A DNA stretch of 64,000 nt from Lyngbya sp. HA4199-MV5 (GTDB taxonomy: Bacteria > Cyanobacteriota > Cyanobacteriia > Leptolyngbyales > Leptolyngbyaceae). A program made the position numbers and the translations under genes. Location of the stretch: positions 1-64,000 of the forward strand of contig JAHHHL010000029.1 of NCBI GenBank assembly GCA_019359375.1, written 5' to 3'. The notes under the pieces were generated by a model that was given only the letters and a program-made list of their open reading frames with translations, was not told where the DNA came from and did no database searches. This document shows, in pieces, positions 51,173 to 60,524 of the stretch. Positions within the stretch are counted from its first letter, which is position 1; every line of letters begins with the position of its first letter.

Positions 51173-52000
51173 ATGCTAGAGCAAGTCCTTGGCACTCATC
51201 ACTCTAGCCCATTGTCCCAACAACTCGTGGCAAAACTTCAGGTACAAAATATTCACAAGACGTATCCCCTCCGGGGTAAGCAGACGTTGACAGTTCTACA
51301 GGACGTTAATTTTCAGATTTTCCCTAGAGAATTAGTCTGTCTGGTTGGTGCATCGGGCTGTGGCAAATCTACCTTGCTGAATATCATTGCTGGCTTAGTT
51401 TCACCGTCTACCGGAGATGTTTTGGTGGATGGTCAACGGGTGACGGGTCGCCCTGGTTCCGATCGGGGCATGGTGTTTCAGGGCTATACCCTGTATCCGT
51501 GGCTGACGGTGGCGCAAAATGTGGCGTTTGGTTTGCAGTTTCAACGGATGCCAAACGCTAAACAGCGCGATCGCGTCCATTATTTTCTAGACGTGGTGGG
51601 ACTCTCGAAGTTTGCCAAAAGCTACCCTAAACAGCTATCGGGTGGGATGAAGCAACGGGTCGCGATCGCACGGGCACTGGCGAATGAACCAGCCGTGCTA
51701 TTGATGGATGAACCGTTTGGCGCGTTGGATGCTCAGACGAAAGAGCAAATGCAGCAGTTTTTGTTGGAGCTGTGGGAAAAAACGCATGTCACCGTCATGA
51801 TGATTACCCACGATATTGAAGAAGCCATTTACCTGTCTCAACGGGTTTATGTGATGGCATCCAATCCTGGTCGCATCCAGCTAGAGGTGCCGATTCAGCT
51901 ACCAGAACATCGTGAATTGGACATTAAATTGTCCCCAGAATTTGTCGGTATCAAACGGCAAATTATCCATGCGCTGCACAGCAAACCTCAGTCTGTCTAA
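51173..52000 (+). CDS. NitT/TauT-class ABC transporter ATPase (probable guanidine importer)
   Basis: 275 aa. Walker A VGASGCGKSTLL, Q-loop FQGYTLYPWLTV, signature LSGGMKQRVAIARAL, Walker B VLLMDEPFGALDAQTKE, H-loop ITHDIEEAIYLSQRV. The FPRELVCLVGASGCG and SNPGRIQLEVPI segments are typical of nitrate/taurine/sulfonate importers. First gene after the guanidine-I-type riboswitch. Synechocystis uses a transporter of this class for guanidine, so guanidine uptake is the best guess. Confidence 0.85.
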   Translation: MLEQVLGTHHSSPLSQQLVAKLQVQNIHKTYPLRGKQTLTVLQDVNFQIFPRELVCLVGASGCGKSTLLNIIAGLVSPSTGDVLVDGQRVTGRPGSDRGMVFQGYTLYPWLTVAQNVAFGLQFQRMPNAKQRDRVHYFLDVVGLSKFAKSYPKQLSGGMKQRVAIARALANEPAVLLMDEPFGALDAQTKEQMQQFLLELWEKTHVTVMMITHDIEEAIYLSQRVYVMASNPGRIQLEVPIQLPEHRELDIKLSPEFVGIKRQIIHALHSKPQSV

Positions 52001-52077
52001 AGCCATTTAACGGTTGTTCCATGCGTTTGCTTATTTCATTGTTTCATTGTTTGATGGTTCTATTGCTTGATTGGTGA

Positions 52078-53112
52078 ATGAATTCCATGCTGAAACTATC
52101 TACGGTCATCCGTCTGCTTTGCGTTGCGATCGTGTCTTTAACCTTGACGATTGCTTGCGCTCAACAACCCAATACCACCTCATCAAGTTCCAGTCCATCA
52201 AGTTCTAGCCCATCAGCCTCTCAACCGATCGTGTCTGCAACCAATAACTGGGTTGGCTACGCGGGGCATCATGTTGCCGTGGGCAAAAACTTTTTCTCTG
52301 AACAAGGTCTCACCGTTCAAGATCAATTTTTTCAAAGCGTGAGTGAAGAAATTACGGCGTTTTTGGCAGGCAAACTTGATCTTGCCTGGTTCACGTCGGG
52401 TGATGCTGTCCAGATGGCGGCTAAAGATCCATCAATCCGCATGATTTACCTGGTGGATTATTCCAACGGGTCTGATGGCATTTTGGGACGTGGAATTAAG
52501 TCGCCTCAAGAGGTGAAAGGCAAAACGGTTGGGCGCGAGAATGTGTTGTTTGAAAAAATTCTTCTGGAAGCCTATCTGAAAAAAGCAGGGTTAACGGAGA
52601 AAGATGTGGTCATTAAAGATATGGCAGCCGCCGATGCAGCTACGGCGTTTGCGGCAAAGCAAGTGGATGTTGCAGTGACCTACGAACCTTATCTGACCAA
52701 TGCCGCTAAACAGGGTGGGGGTGAAGTCATCTTTTCAACGAAAGATACCAATCTCATTGCTGACGTGATTGTCGCAAAAGACAGCTTTATCAAAGCGCAT
52801 CAGGCAGATATCAAGGCGTATTTCAAAGCGATCGATAAAGCAGTTGATTTGGTGGTGGCGGGTGATGCAGAATCATTGAAAATCGCAGGCAAGAAGTTAG
52901 GGATTACGGGGGATGAAGTCAAACAGCAGCTTTCAGGCGCGAAGCTTTTTGACCTGGAAGGCAACAAGTCGATCGCCTTTGACAAAAAGAATCCCAATAG
53001 CTTGATTGGCAACCTGGAATTAACGGCGAAAGGAGCCTATGATTTCAAAATTGTGGATAAGCCGCTCAAGGTTGAATCGCTGTATGACGACTCGATCGTA
53101 AAGGCATCTTAG
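52078..53112 (+). CDS. NitT/TauT-class substrate-binding lipoprotein
   Basis: 344 aa. Signal peptide with lipobox (LTLTIACAQQ), a Ser-rich linker, then the SsuA/TauA-like fold: NNWVGYAGHHVAVGKNFFSEQGLTV, AFLAGKLDLAWFTSGDAVQMAA, VKGKTVGRENVLFEKILLEAYLKKAGL and VDVAVTYEPYLTNA. Lipid-anchored receptor for the importer. Its TAG stop lies inside the first bases of a family-B mobile element. Confidence 0.87.
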   Translation: MNSMLKLSTVIRLLCVAIVSLTLTIACAQQPNTTSSSSSPSSSSPSASQPIVSATNNWVGYAGHHVAVGKNFFSEQGLTVQDQFFQSVSEEITAFLAGKLDLAWFTSGDAVQMAAKDPSIRMIYLVDYSNGSDGILGRGIKSPQEVKGKTVGRENVLFEKILLEAYLKKAGLTEKDVVIKDMAAADAATAFAAKQVDVAVTYEPYLTNAAKQGGGEVIFSTKDTNLIADVIVAKDSFIKAHQADIKAYFKAIDKAVDLVVAGDAESLKIAGKKLGITGDEVKQQLSGAKLFDLEGNKSIAFDKKNPNSLIGNLELTAKGAYDFKIVDKPLKVESLYDDSIVKAS

Positions 53113-53214
53113 GAATGAGCACTAAATAACTTCGCTACTGTCTTGTACGGGGCGAACGACCGTTCGCCCCTCCAGAAGACTAACTATTCGATCTTATTTA
53201 ATCCACAATCCTAA
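53109..53214. mobile_element. TIR element family B, copy 3
   Basis: The best-preserved ends of the family: TTAGGAATGAGCACTAAATAACTTCG at the left, and TTAGGATTGTGGATTAAATAAGATCG as reverse complement of the right. The core is a short palindrome (GGGGCGAACGACCGTTCGCCCC) unlike that of copies 1 and 2. It starts on the lipoprotein stop codon. Confidence 0.72.
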
Positions 53215-53247
53215 CCAATTCACACTCAATCTTTTATTTTCATCACT

Positions 53248-54606
53248 ATGTCCGCATCTTCAATGCATGAATTACAGGCTCTCAAAGATTCCCTGGCAGC
53301 GCAGGGCGTGAAATATGCTCTTGCCAGCTTTGTAGATATACATGGCATGTGTAAAGCCAAAGCAGTGCCTCTTTCCCATTTCGAGCAAATGATGTCAGGG
53401 TCGGAACTCTTCACTGGAGCGGCTCTGGATGGCGTTCCCCAGGAGGTGAGTGATGAAGAAGTTGCCGCCTATCCCGATCCCAATTCTGCCACCATTCTGC
53501 CCTGGAATCCGGAGATGGTTTGGTTTGTCAGCGATTTATCTTTGCAAGGAAAGCCTTTTGAAGCCTGCTGCCGTAGCATTCTCAAACGGGTGCTGGCAGA
53601 TGCGGCGGCGATGGGGTTTACTTTCAATCTAGGGATTGAAACTGAGTTTTTTATTCTCAAAGATGAGCAGGGTAAAACGGTGCCTGTGAGCGATCGCGAT
53701 ACCCTTGCCAAACCCTGCTACGACCTGCAAGGACTGCTAGATAACTACACCTGGGTCACAGAAATTGTCGAAGCGATGAACAGCCTGGGCTGGGATGTCT
53801 ATTCCTTTGATCACGAAGATGGTAATGGACAGTTTGAAACCGATTTCATGTATTGTGATGCGCTTAAAATGGCCGATCGCTTCACGTTCTTTCGGCTGAT
53901 GGTTAAAGAAATTACCCGCAAGCATGGGTTCTTTGCGACCTTCATGCCCAAGCCGTTTGCCGATCGCACTGGCAGCGGTGCTCACTACAATATGTCGCTG
54001 GCAGACATCACAACGGGCAAAAATTTATTCTATGAGGCTGACGATCCTCGCGGGTGCAAGCTTTCAAAATTGGGTTATCAGTTTATTGCAGGTATCCTTC
54101 GCCATGCGCCTGCCATTTGCGCCACCATTGCCCCTACGGTCAATAGCTACAAACGACTCGTTGCCAGAGGCAGTATGTCTGGCTTTACCTGGGCACCCGT
54201 TTATATCTGCTATGGCAACAACAATCGCACCAATATGCTGCGTATTCCTTTAGCAGGCGGACGAGTGGAATGTCGTGCTGCTGACATTTCCAGCAATTTA
54301 TATTTGGGTGCCGCGATGATCTTAGCGGCTGGATTGGAAGGCATTCGAGAAGACCTTGATCCCGGTGAGCCGCATACCGAAAATATGTATACCTACTCCC
54401 TGGAGCAACTTGATGAGATGGGCATTCGCTTTCTGCCGCGCACACTAGGGGAGGCGATCGCCGCCTTCGCCAGCGATCCGTTTAGCGAAAAAGCGATGGG
54501 TTCCCTGATGTACAAAACCTACATCGATTTCAAAACTCAGGAATGGGAAGAATACCACACGCACGTTTCCGATTGGGAAATTCAGCGCTATCTCAAGTTT
54601 TTCTAA
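53248..54606 (+). CDS. Type III (GlnT-like) glutamine synthetase-family enzyme
   Basis: 452 aa of the glutamine synthetase superfamily, GlnT-like. Active-site elements: GIETEFFIL (metal Glu), HEDGNGQFETDF, RTGSGAHYNMSL (ATP/metal), VNSYKRLVARG, NRTNMLRIP and RVECRAADISSNLYLGAAMILAAGLEGI. Relatives include gamma-glutamylmethylamide and other gamma-glutamyl-amine synthetases as well as true glutamine synthetases. Placed between the receptor and permease genes of a riboswitch-controlled importer, it may ligate glutamate to the imported compound or its breakdown product. That is inference from position. Confidence 0.85.
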   Translation: MSASSMHELQALKDSLAAQGVKYALASFVDIHGMCKAKAVPLSHFEQMMSGSELFTGAALDGVPQEVSDEEVAAYPDPNSATILPWNPEMVWFVSDLSLQGKPFEACCRSILKRVLADAAAMGFTFNLGIETEFFILKDEQGKTVPVSDRDTLAKPCYDLQGLLDNYTWVTEIVEAMNSLGWDVYSFDHEDGNGQFETDFMYCDALKMADRFTFFRLMVKEITRKHGFFATFMPKPFADRTGSGAHYNMSLADITTGKNLFYEADDPRGCKLSKLGYQFIAGILRHAPAICATIAPTVNSYKRLVARGSMSGFTWAPVYICYGNNNRTNMLRIPLAGGRVECRAADISSNLYLGAAMILAAGLEGIREDLDPGEPHTENMYTYSLEQLDEMGIRFLPRTLGEAIAAFASDPFSEKAMGSLMYKTYIDFKTQEWEEYHTHVSDWEIQRYLKFF

Positions 54607-54642
54607 AATGCAATTTTCCCTTCCCCTTTCCAAACAATATCC

Positions 54643-55497
54643 ATGACACCCTTTAGCCCTGCCAACCCAGAACCCGCTACCCGACAATACCGCTATCTTG
54701 AACCTTCCATCTTTTGGAGCATTCGCCAGGGCTTTCCTCAGCGCTTAGCGTTCATCCTCGTTGTCTCCGCTTTACTGGTGCCGTTGCTCATTTGGAGTGC
54801 TGTCAGTGCATTACAGCTCGTACCACCGATCTTTTTGCCCTCTCCTCTCGCGGTGCTGGGAGCGGGCTACAAAATGTTTACCGAAGACAACTTAATTGCA
54901 GATGTGATTGCCAGTAGCCTTCGCGTGTTAGCTGGGTTTATGGTTGCTGCCATCATTGGTGTGCCGATCGGCTTGGCAATGGGAACGTTTTACAGCATGG
55001 AGAACCTGTTTGCGCCTATTGTTGGTACTGTTCGCTACATGCCTGTAACGGGCTTTGTGCCGTTGATTGTGATCTGGTTGGGGTTGGGTGAACCTGCCAA
55101 AATTCTCATTATTATGCTGGGCGCGGTTTTGTATAACGCCATTATGGTTGCCGATGCGGTGAAATTCATCCCCAATGAGATGATTAATGTTGCCTATACA
55201 ATGGGTGCGCCTCGACGCGGTGTGGTGTTTAAGGTGATTATTCCAGCAACCTTTCCAAGCGTATTAGACACGTTACGAGTGAATATCTCAGGTGCCTGGA
55301 ACTTTCTCGTCATTGCGGAGCTGGTAGCCTCTCAAAATGGTTTGGGTTTCAAAATTATTCAGGCTCAACGGTTTTTGCAAACCGACAAAGTTCTGTTTTG
55401 CATTGCCTTCATTGGGTTGATTGGGTTGGTGATTGACTATGCCTTGAAATGGCTATCGCAACAGCTAACGCCCTGGGCGGATCAAGTGCGCCATTAA
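54643..55497 (+). CDS. NitT/TauT-class ABC transporter permease
   Basis: 284 aa with six membrane helices and the coupling EAA-like loop (MINVAYTMGAPRRGVVFKVIIPATFPSVLDTLRVNISGAW). LVVSALLVPLLIWSAVSAL is the first helix; GFVPLIVIWLGLGEPAKILIIMLGA is characteristic of the class. Last gene of the operon, after the GlnT-like gene. Confidence 0.88.
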   Translation: MTPFSPANPEPATRQYRYLEPSIFWSIRQGFPQRLAFILVVSALLVPLLIWSAVSALQLVPPIFLPSPLAVLGAGYKMFTEDNLIADVIASSLRVLAGFMVAAIIGVPIGLAMGTFYSMENLFAPIVGTVRYMPVTGFVPLIVIWLGLGEPAKILIIMLGAVLYNAIMVADAVKFIPNEMINVAYTMGAPRRGVVFKVIIPATFPSVLDTLRVNISGAWNFLVIAELVASQNGLGFKIIQAQRFLQTDKVLFCIAFIGLIGLVIDYALKWLSQQLTPWADQVRH

Positions 55498-55502
55498 TCC
55501 TA

Positions 55503-55568
55503 AAACCTCGGAGGTTTAAGCCACAACGTTGGTCATGCTGTTTGATTGGGTGAAAACCTCCGAGGTTT
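55503..55568. repeat. Paired AACCTCGGAGGTT palindromes
   Basis: AAACCTCGGAGGTTT (55503-55517) and AAACCTCCGAGGTTT (55554-55568), both short palindromes, between the convergent permease and EF-G-like genes. The same core forms the palindrome at 29586. Confidence 0.75.
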
Positions 55569-55653
55569 GCCTAAGTTCTATTGATCAATGAAGGCAAGGG
55601 AGCACGATCGTGTTGATGGCACTCCCTTAACACCCAAAAACACGAAGCCTCAA

Positions 55654-57690
55654 TCACTTACTGTAGCTATGGGCATTGCTGCGGACGCGTTCAGCAAGCT
55701 TTTCAGGCACTTCCTGGAGGTGGTCATACTGCCAGTGAAAGAAGCCAACGCCCAGCGTGAGCGATCGCAGTTCTACAATCAGATCGTGCATTTCTGCCTG
55801 GGGGATATGGGCAGCGACTTGATCCCAGCCATACCAGTTGGCTTTGGCATCGTAGCCAAGAATTTGCCCACGGCGACCGCTAATTAACCGCAGTACCTTG
55901 GCTGTAAATTCCGCTGGCACTGAAATTGCCACGTTGAGGATGGGTTCCAGCAGAGTGGGTTCGCATTTAACCATCCCTTCTTGCATTGCCACCCGTGCGG
56001 CTTGCTTAAACGCCTGCTCAGAGCTATCGACGGAGTGGTAGGAGCCACTGGTGAGCGTGACCGCCACATCCACGATCGGAAACCCAAGCGGACCGTGAAT
56101 GAGATACTCGCGGACACCCGTTTCAACAGCGGGAATATATTGACGCGGCACCACCCCACCCACAATTTTCTCGCTAAAGTGAAAGCCTTCTCCACGCGGT
56201 AGGGGTTGGATGTCGAGGTAAACATCGCCAAACTGCCCGTGTCCGCCTGTTTGATGCTTGTACCGCCCACGAACACTGGTGGTCTTGCGAATGGTTTCTT
56301 TGTAAGGTACCTGGGGAAGGTGAGTCTGCATCGGCAGGTTGTATTTGCGCTTGAGGCGATCGAGCGCCACCTGAAGATGGATCTCACCCTGTCCCCAGAG
56401 AATGATCTCATGGGTGGCATCGTGTTGCTCCCAGGCGAGCGCGGGGTCTTCTTCCAGCAGTTTGGCAAGGGCACTACTCAGCTTCACTTCATCGCTGCGT
56501 TTTTCGGCGGCGATCGCCAGGGCAAACACAGGTGCGATCGGCTCGGCTCTGGGCAATTCGCTGACAAGTGACGGCTCTGCAGTGGTGAGAGTGTCACCTG
56601 TTTTGATGCCATCCAGACGACCCAGTGCCACAATGTCTCCTGCCACGGCGGTTGTGAGGCTCTGCTGCTGGTGACCCATGAGCCGATAGATGCCACCGAC
56701 CCGTACACCGTTCAGCACCATGCCATCGGTTAACGTGCCCTGCCAAACGCGCACCAGTGAGAGTTTTCCACCCTGGGGACTGTAGTAGGTTTTCAACACC
56801 TGTGCCAGGGGAGCCGAGGCGTGGAGCGTGATACCCCGATGGTCTGCGGTCGTTTCAGGTTCAGGTGCTTCGCGTAACAGTGCCTGTAGCAGGGGACGCA
56901 CGCCAAAATCACGATCGGTTACGCCAAGGAAGACAGGCACAATCTGGTCGGCACCCAGTTCCAGCTTCAAGTCCTGAAGGATTTCTTCTTGCGGGGGTTC
57001 AATATCATCCAGGAGTTCTTCAAGCAGATGGTCATCAAATTCTGCCAGGGTTTCTAACATTTCGGCGCGGGCTGCCTGCTCTTGTTGACGCAGAGCGTCG
57101 GGTAAGGGCACCGGATCGGCGGGCGCACCAGGATGGTAGTGATAGGCTTGTTCCGTCACCAGGTCGATGAATCCTACCAGCTTTTCACCTTGCCCGATCG
57201 GATATTGGTGAGCGACTAACGGACGACTGGACACCTTTCTGAGGGCTTGCAGCACATCCGTAAAGGCGACATCCGCCCGATCCATTTTGTTGATGAATAC
57301 CAGATGGGGAATGTGCCAGTCATCCAGAAACTTGAAGAGGGGAGCCAGGGTGAGCACCCGATCGGCGACAGGTTCGCACACGACCACCACAGCATCCACG
57401 CCAATGAGCGCATGGCACGTTTCTTGAGCAAACTCAATGGAGCCAGGGCAATCCAGAAAGGTAAAACGAACGCCGCCGTACTGGGTACTGGCGGCGTTAA
57501 TTTCTACAGTCATCTGGCGATCGCGGGCTTCTGGGCTGCTATCTCCCACGGTGTTTCTGTCCTGAACCTTCCCTTTGCGCGTGACAGCCTCTGTAACCGA
57601 CAGAATGCTCTCCAATAAGGTGGTTTTACCGCTGAGATAGGGACCCACGATCGCCACGTTTCGGGTTCCCGGCAATACGTTCTCGTTCAT
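55654..57690 (-). CDS. Elongation factor G-like GTPase
   Basis: 678 aa paralogue of EF-G. GTPase motifs: VGPYLSGKTTLLE (a departed G1, GPYLSGKT), LDCPGSIEFAQE (G3, DCPG) and INKMDRAD (G4, NKMD). Domain II VRVWQGTLTDGMVLNGVRVG and the domain IV-V region (GHGQFGDVYLDIQPLPRGEGFHFSEKIVGGVVPRQYIPAVETGVREYL) follow. It belongs to the EF-G-like group often separate from the canonical fusA and of unclear role in translation. GAGGAA is five bases before the ATG. Confidence 0.88.
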   Translation of the reverse strand: MNENVLPGTRNVAIVGPYLSGKTTLLESILSVTEAVTRKGKVQDRNTVGDSSPEARDRQMTVEINAASTQYGGVRFTFLDCPGSIEFAQETCHALIGVDAVVVVCEPVADRVLTLAPLFKFLDDWHIPHLVFINKMDRADVAFTDVLQALRKVSSRPLVAHQYPIGQGEKLVGFIDLVTEQAYHYHPGAPADPVPLPDALRQQEQAARAEMLETLAEFDDHLLEELLDDIEPPQEEILQDLKLELGADQIVPVFLGVTDRDFGVRPLLQALLREAPEPETTADHRGITLHASAPLAQVLKTYYSPQGGKLSLVRVWQGTLTDGMVLNGVRVGGIYRLMGHQQQSLTTAVAGDIVALGRLDGIKTGDTLTTAEPSLVSELPRAEPIAPVFALAIAAEKRSDEVKLSSALAKLLEEDPALAWEQHDATHEIILWGQGEIHLQVALDRLKRKYNLPMQTHLPQVPYKETIRKTTSVRGRYKHQTGGHGQFGDVYLDIQPLPRGEGFHFSEKIVGGVVPRQYIPAVETGVREYLIHGPLGFPIVDVAVTLTSGSYHSVDSSEQAFKQAARVAMQEGMVKCEPTLLEPILNVAISVPAEFTAKVLRLISGRRGQILGYDAKANWYGWDQVAAHIPQAEMHDLIVELRSLTLGVGFFHWQYDHLQEVPEKLAERVRSNAHSYSK

Positions 57691-57933
57691 AAATTCCTCG
57701 CCAGCAACTAAACAACAATTGGCTGGCTTAAACGAGAACGGCTTTGCTAAAACCTGAAGTTAAAGCCAGTCAGTCACCTTCCAGAAGGAGGACACGACGG
57801 TTGCGTCAACGAACTGGAATAGCGTTGTCATTGATTGTGGGGATCATTCAACAGAGGCACTGAAAATCTGCGGTTTGTCTTAAGGAAGGGTTAAACATTC
57901 CTAAAGTAATGTCTCTTTATTTTGACCTTGCGG

Positions 57934-60117
57934 TTATGAATCAGGGGTGGTGCCAGTGGGATGCTCTTTGGATACCTGGGCAACTTTTTGAGCGATGTCG
58001 GGATTGTAAAGCCGCAGATAATTCCAGTAGTTTTCAAACACCGATTTGACGTAGCCTTTCGTTTCGTCGTAGGGAATATTTTCCACGAAAACATCCGGAT
58101 CTTGCTGTCCCGCTTTCGCCAGCCAGCCGCCAACCGCTCCGGGTCCAGCATTGTAGCTTGCCACTGCGAGCATGGAGTTCCCATCATACTCCTGGTGCGT
58201 GTAGTCCAGATACCAGGTGCCGAGCTTGATGTTATCGTCTGGATCGTTCAGTTGGTATTGCTTGAGTTTGATTTGCTTGGCAATCCAGGCTCCTGTATCG
58301 GGCATGACCTGCATCAAACCTGTGGCACCCACACTCGATCGAATCCCAGGCATAAAGCGCGATTCCTGGCGGATGAGGGCTGTCACCAACAGAGGGTTGA
58401 GCTGCCGTTCTTGAGACCAGGCTTCGATCGGCTCCAGGTAGGGGAAGGGATACAGTGCTTGCCAGTAAGACGCTTTCTGCTTGAGCGATCGATACTGCGA
58501 CTGTTCTTCGGGCTTGTCTCGTTCACTCAGAAAGGACACCATAAAGATGCCGTCGAGATAATCCCCCACGCCAAGTCGCATCACCCCATCGGTGAACTGT
58601 TCTGCCACTGTCGGCTGCATGGGGTCTCGGAATTCGACCTGCCACAGTTTCCAGGCTTCGCGGTCTTGCCCTAGCTGAAACAGTTCTTTGAGCACCGTCG
58701 AGCCAACGGGCAACTCTGGGCGAGTGGTGGGACGCGTCACTTCGGGTTTTAGCTGACGCACACTGTTAAAATCGCCAACCTGCCAACCCAGCCTGGAAGC
58801 CGATCGCCACGCGTAGTACGACTGGGGATAGCGTTCCAGCACCTGCTCATAGGCGGCTTTTGCTTCTTTCTCTTTACCCAACTGTTCTGCCCATTTGCCA
58901 CTCCAAAACGTGGCTTCTGGCGCTTCTTCGCTGGTGGGGTTGTGTGCCATCAGAGATTCTGCCCACACCCGCGCCGACTGAGGGTCGTTGGCGGCTCCCC
59001 GCTCTTGAGCCAGCGTCCATCGCAGGGAAGCCGCCGCATCCGATTTGCTGTAGCGCATGAGTAAAGTTTGTCGCACAGCCGTCGCATACTTGAGGCTATT
59101 TTGCTGCTCCAGAATCTTGGCTTTTTCAAGCAATGCCTCGTCTGCTTTGGCTGGAAAACGTCGCACCACCTGATCAAGGTAGGCTATAGCCTGGGTTGGT
59201 TCGGTGATCTTGGCGAGTCGCAGCAGTGCCAAAGCCGTTTCGCTGGCGTTCGGAAAGTCCTGTACGGCACGCTGGTATGCCTGGGTTGCCCCTCCTTTCT
59301 CACCAAGCTGTAAGCCCCGCCCAATGCGGTAAGCATTTCGTGCCGTATAGGGAGCACGAGCGTAAGCTGCCCCTGCCTTACCATAAATCTGCTTTTCCCA
59401 ATAGCCAAAGGCGATCGCTTCCCAGTCTTCAGGCTTAAGTTGCGCTGCATACTGACCGGTGAGCGTATCCAGAACGGTGAGGTAGTTTTGGGCGTAAAGG
59501 GCGTGCTTGGCGATGAGCAAAAGCAATTGTGGCTGCTTGGGGTTTTGCTTCAGGCGTTGCTGTGCCAGCGCGATCGTGCTGGGGTGTGACGGAAACTGGG
59601 CGATCGCCTGATCGGCATAGCGAGGGTTGTCTTGCCCCAAAGCGGCTAGAGCATCCGCTGCCACTGGATGTTTCGGATGGTCTTTAAGGATTTGCTGCCA
59701 GGTTGCCTGGGCTTTCGTGCGATCGCCCACCTGCTCATACGCCTGCGCTCGCTGTTTGAGCACATATGCTGCCAGCACGGTATAGTTCTCTTCTAAGCCT
59801 TGCAGGGAGGCGAGGGCTTGTTTGCCCTGTCCCTTTTCGATCAACTCGGATGCCAGCAAGTAGCGGGCGCGGTTACGTTCTACTGAATCTTTGCCCTTGG
59901 TGGCAACTGTCTCCAAGGCTTTTGTCCGCTGGGCTGGCGGCAGAGCTTTAAACGCGCTCACGGGTTTGTGACTGTCGCTGACAGCGGTTGTCGTATCCAG
60001 CGCGATCGATGATGCCTCTTGTTTACCGTGCTTCAGGATTGGGATTGCCGCTCCAACCACGAGCGCACTGAGTGCCGCTAACCCTATACCAATCTGGATT
60101 TTGCGTTGCTTCAGCAT
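57934..60117 (-). CDS. Soluble lytic transglycosylase (Slt70-like)
   Basis: 727 aa from MLKQRKIQIGIGL, with GGGAGG five bases upstream. A signal or anchor helix (IGLAALSALVVGAAIPIL) is followed by about 500 residues of TPR-like helical repeats (YAARDALAALGQD- and AEQLGKEKEAKAAYEQVLERYPQSYYAW-type) and a C-terminal lysozyme-like domain: VTALIRQESRFMPGIRSSVGATGLMQVMPDTGAWIA (catalytic Glu in RQES) and AVASYNAGPGAVGGWLA. It cleaves the glycan strands of peptidoglycan in the periplasm. Confidence 0.9.
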   Translation of the reverse strand: MLKQRKIQIGIGLAALSALVVGAAIPILKHGKQEASSIALDTTTAVSDSHKPVSAFKALPPAQRTKALETVATKGKDSVERNRARYLLASELIEKGQGKQALASLQGLEENYTVLAAYVLKQRAQAYEQVGDRTKAQATWQQILKDHPKHPVAADALAALGQDNPRYADQAIAQFPSHPSTIALAQQRLKQNPKQPQLLLLIAKHALYAQNYLTVLDTLTGQYAAQLKPEDWEAIAFGYWEKQIYGKAGAAYARAPYTARNAYRIGRGLQLGEKGGATQAYQRAVQDFPNASETALALLRLAKITEPTQAIAYLDQVVRRFPAKADEALLEKAKILEQQNSLKYATAVRQTLLMRYSKSDAAASLRWTLAQERGAANDPQSARVWAESLMAHNPTSEEAPEATFWSGKWAEQLGKEKEAKAAYEQVLERYPQSYYAWRSASRLGWQVGDFNSVRQLKPEVTRPTTRPELPVGSTVLKELFQLGQDREAWKLWQVEFRDPMQPTVAEQFTDGVMRLGVGDYLDGIFMVSFLSERDKPEEQSQYRSLKQKASYWQALYPFPYLEPIEAWSQERQLNPLLVTALIRQESRFMPGIRSSVGATGLMQVMPDTGAWIAKQIKLKQYQLNDPDDNIKLGTWYLDYTHQEYDGNSMLAVASYNAGPGAVGGWLAKAGQQDPDVFVENIPYDETKGYVKSVFENYWNYLRLYNPDIAQKVAQVSKEHPTGTTPDS

Positions 60118-60524
60118 GAAGCCTCCCAATATGGGCTGAAATCTCCCTGTGAATTTAGCATTTTTAAACGAAAGTGACCGCTTAATTTAAGCCAAATGAT
60201 AGACTCTGACGCACGAATTTATGCATACAACGACAGAGGGCAGAAGCAGGGAAGGCAGAGGGCAGAGGGCTGTGCGTTCCTTTTGTTTTCAAGACAAGAT
60301 TAAAGTGCATCGCAGTAGATATCTGTAGGCAAGGGTTTTGCTATGAAGCAACAGCAAAGTCGATCGCGGATGGCTCAAACCTGCCCCTGAGACTGACTTT
60401 TTTTGCCATACCTATTTTTAGTCCGACTAAAAGGCTTCAAGGTTTTGCAAGAACCATCAATCACGCCTTCTGCCTCCTGCCTTACCTTCTGCCCTCTGCC
60501 TCCTGCCTCCTGCCTCCTCCTGCT
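60118..60524. other. Spacer with two STRR blocks
   Basis: 407 bases between two minus-strand genes. GGCAGAGGGCAGAG-type units near 60232-60271 and CTGCCTCCTGCCTCC-type units near 60465-60523 face each other, so a transcript could form a long hairpin. No gene seen. Confidence 0.6.

Noticed and set aside
55884-56474. 196-aa minus-strand ORF within the EF-G-like gene
   Set aside because: Same-strand alternative frame of conserved EF-G domain sequence; a shadow.
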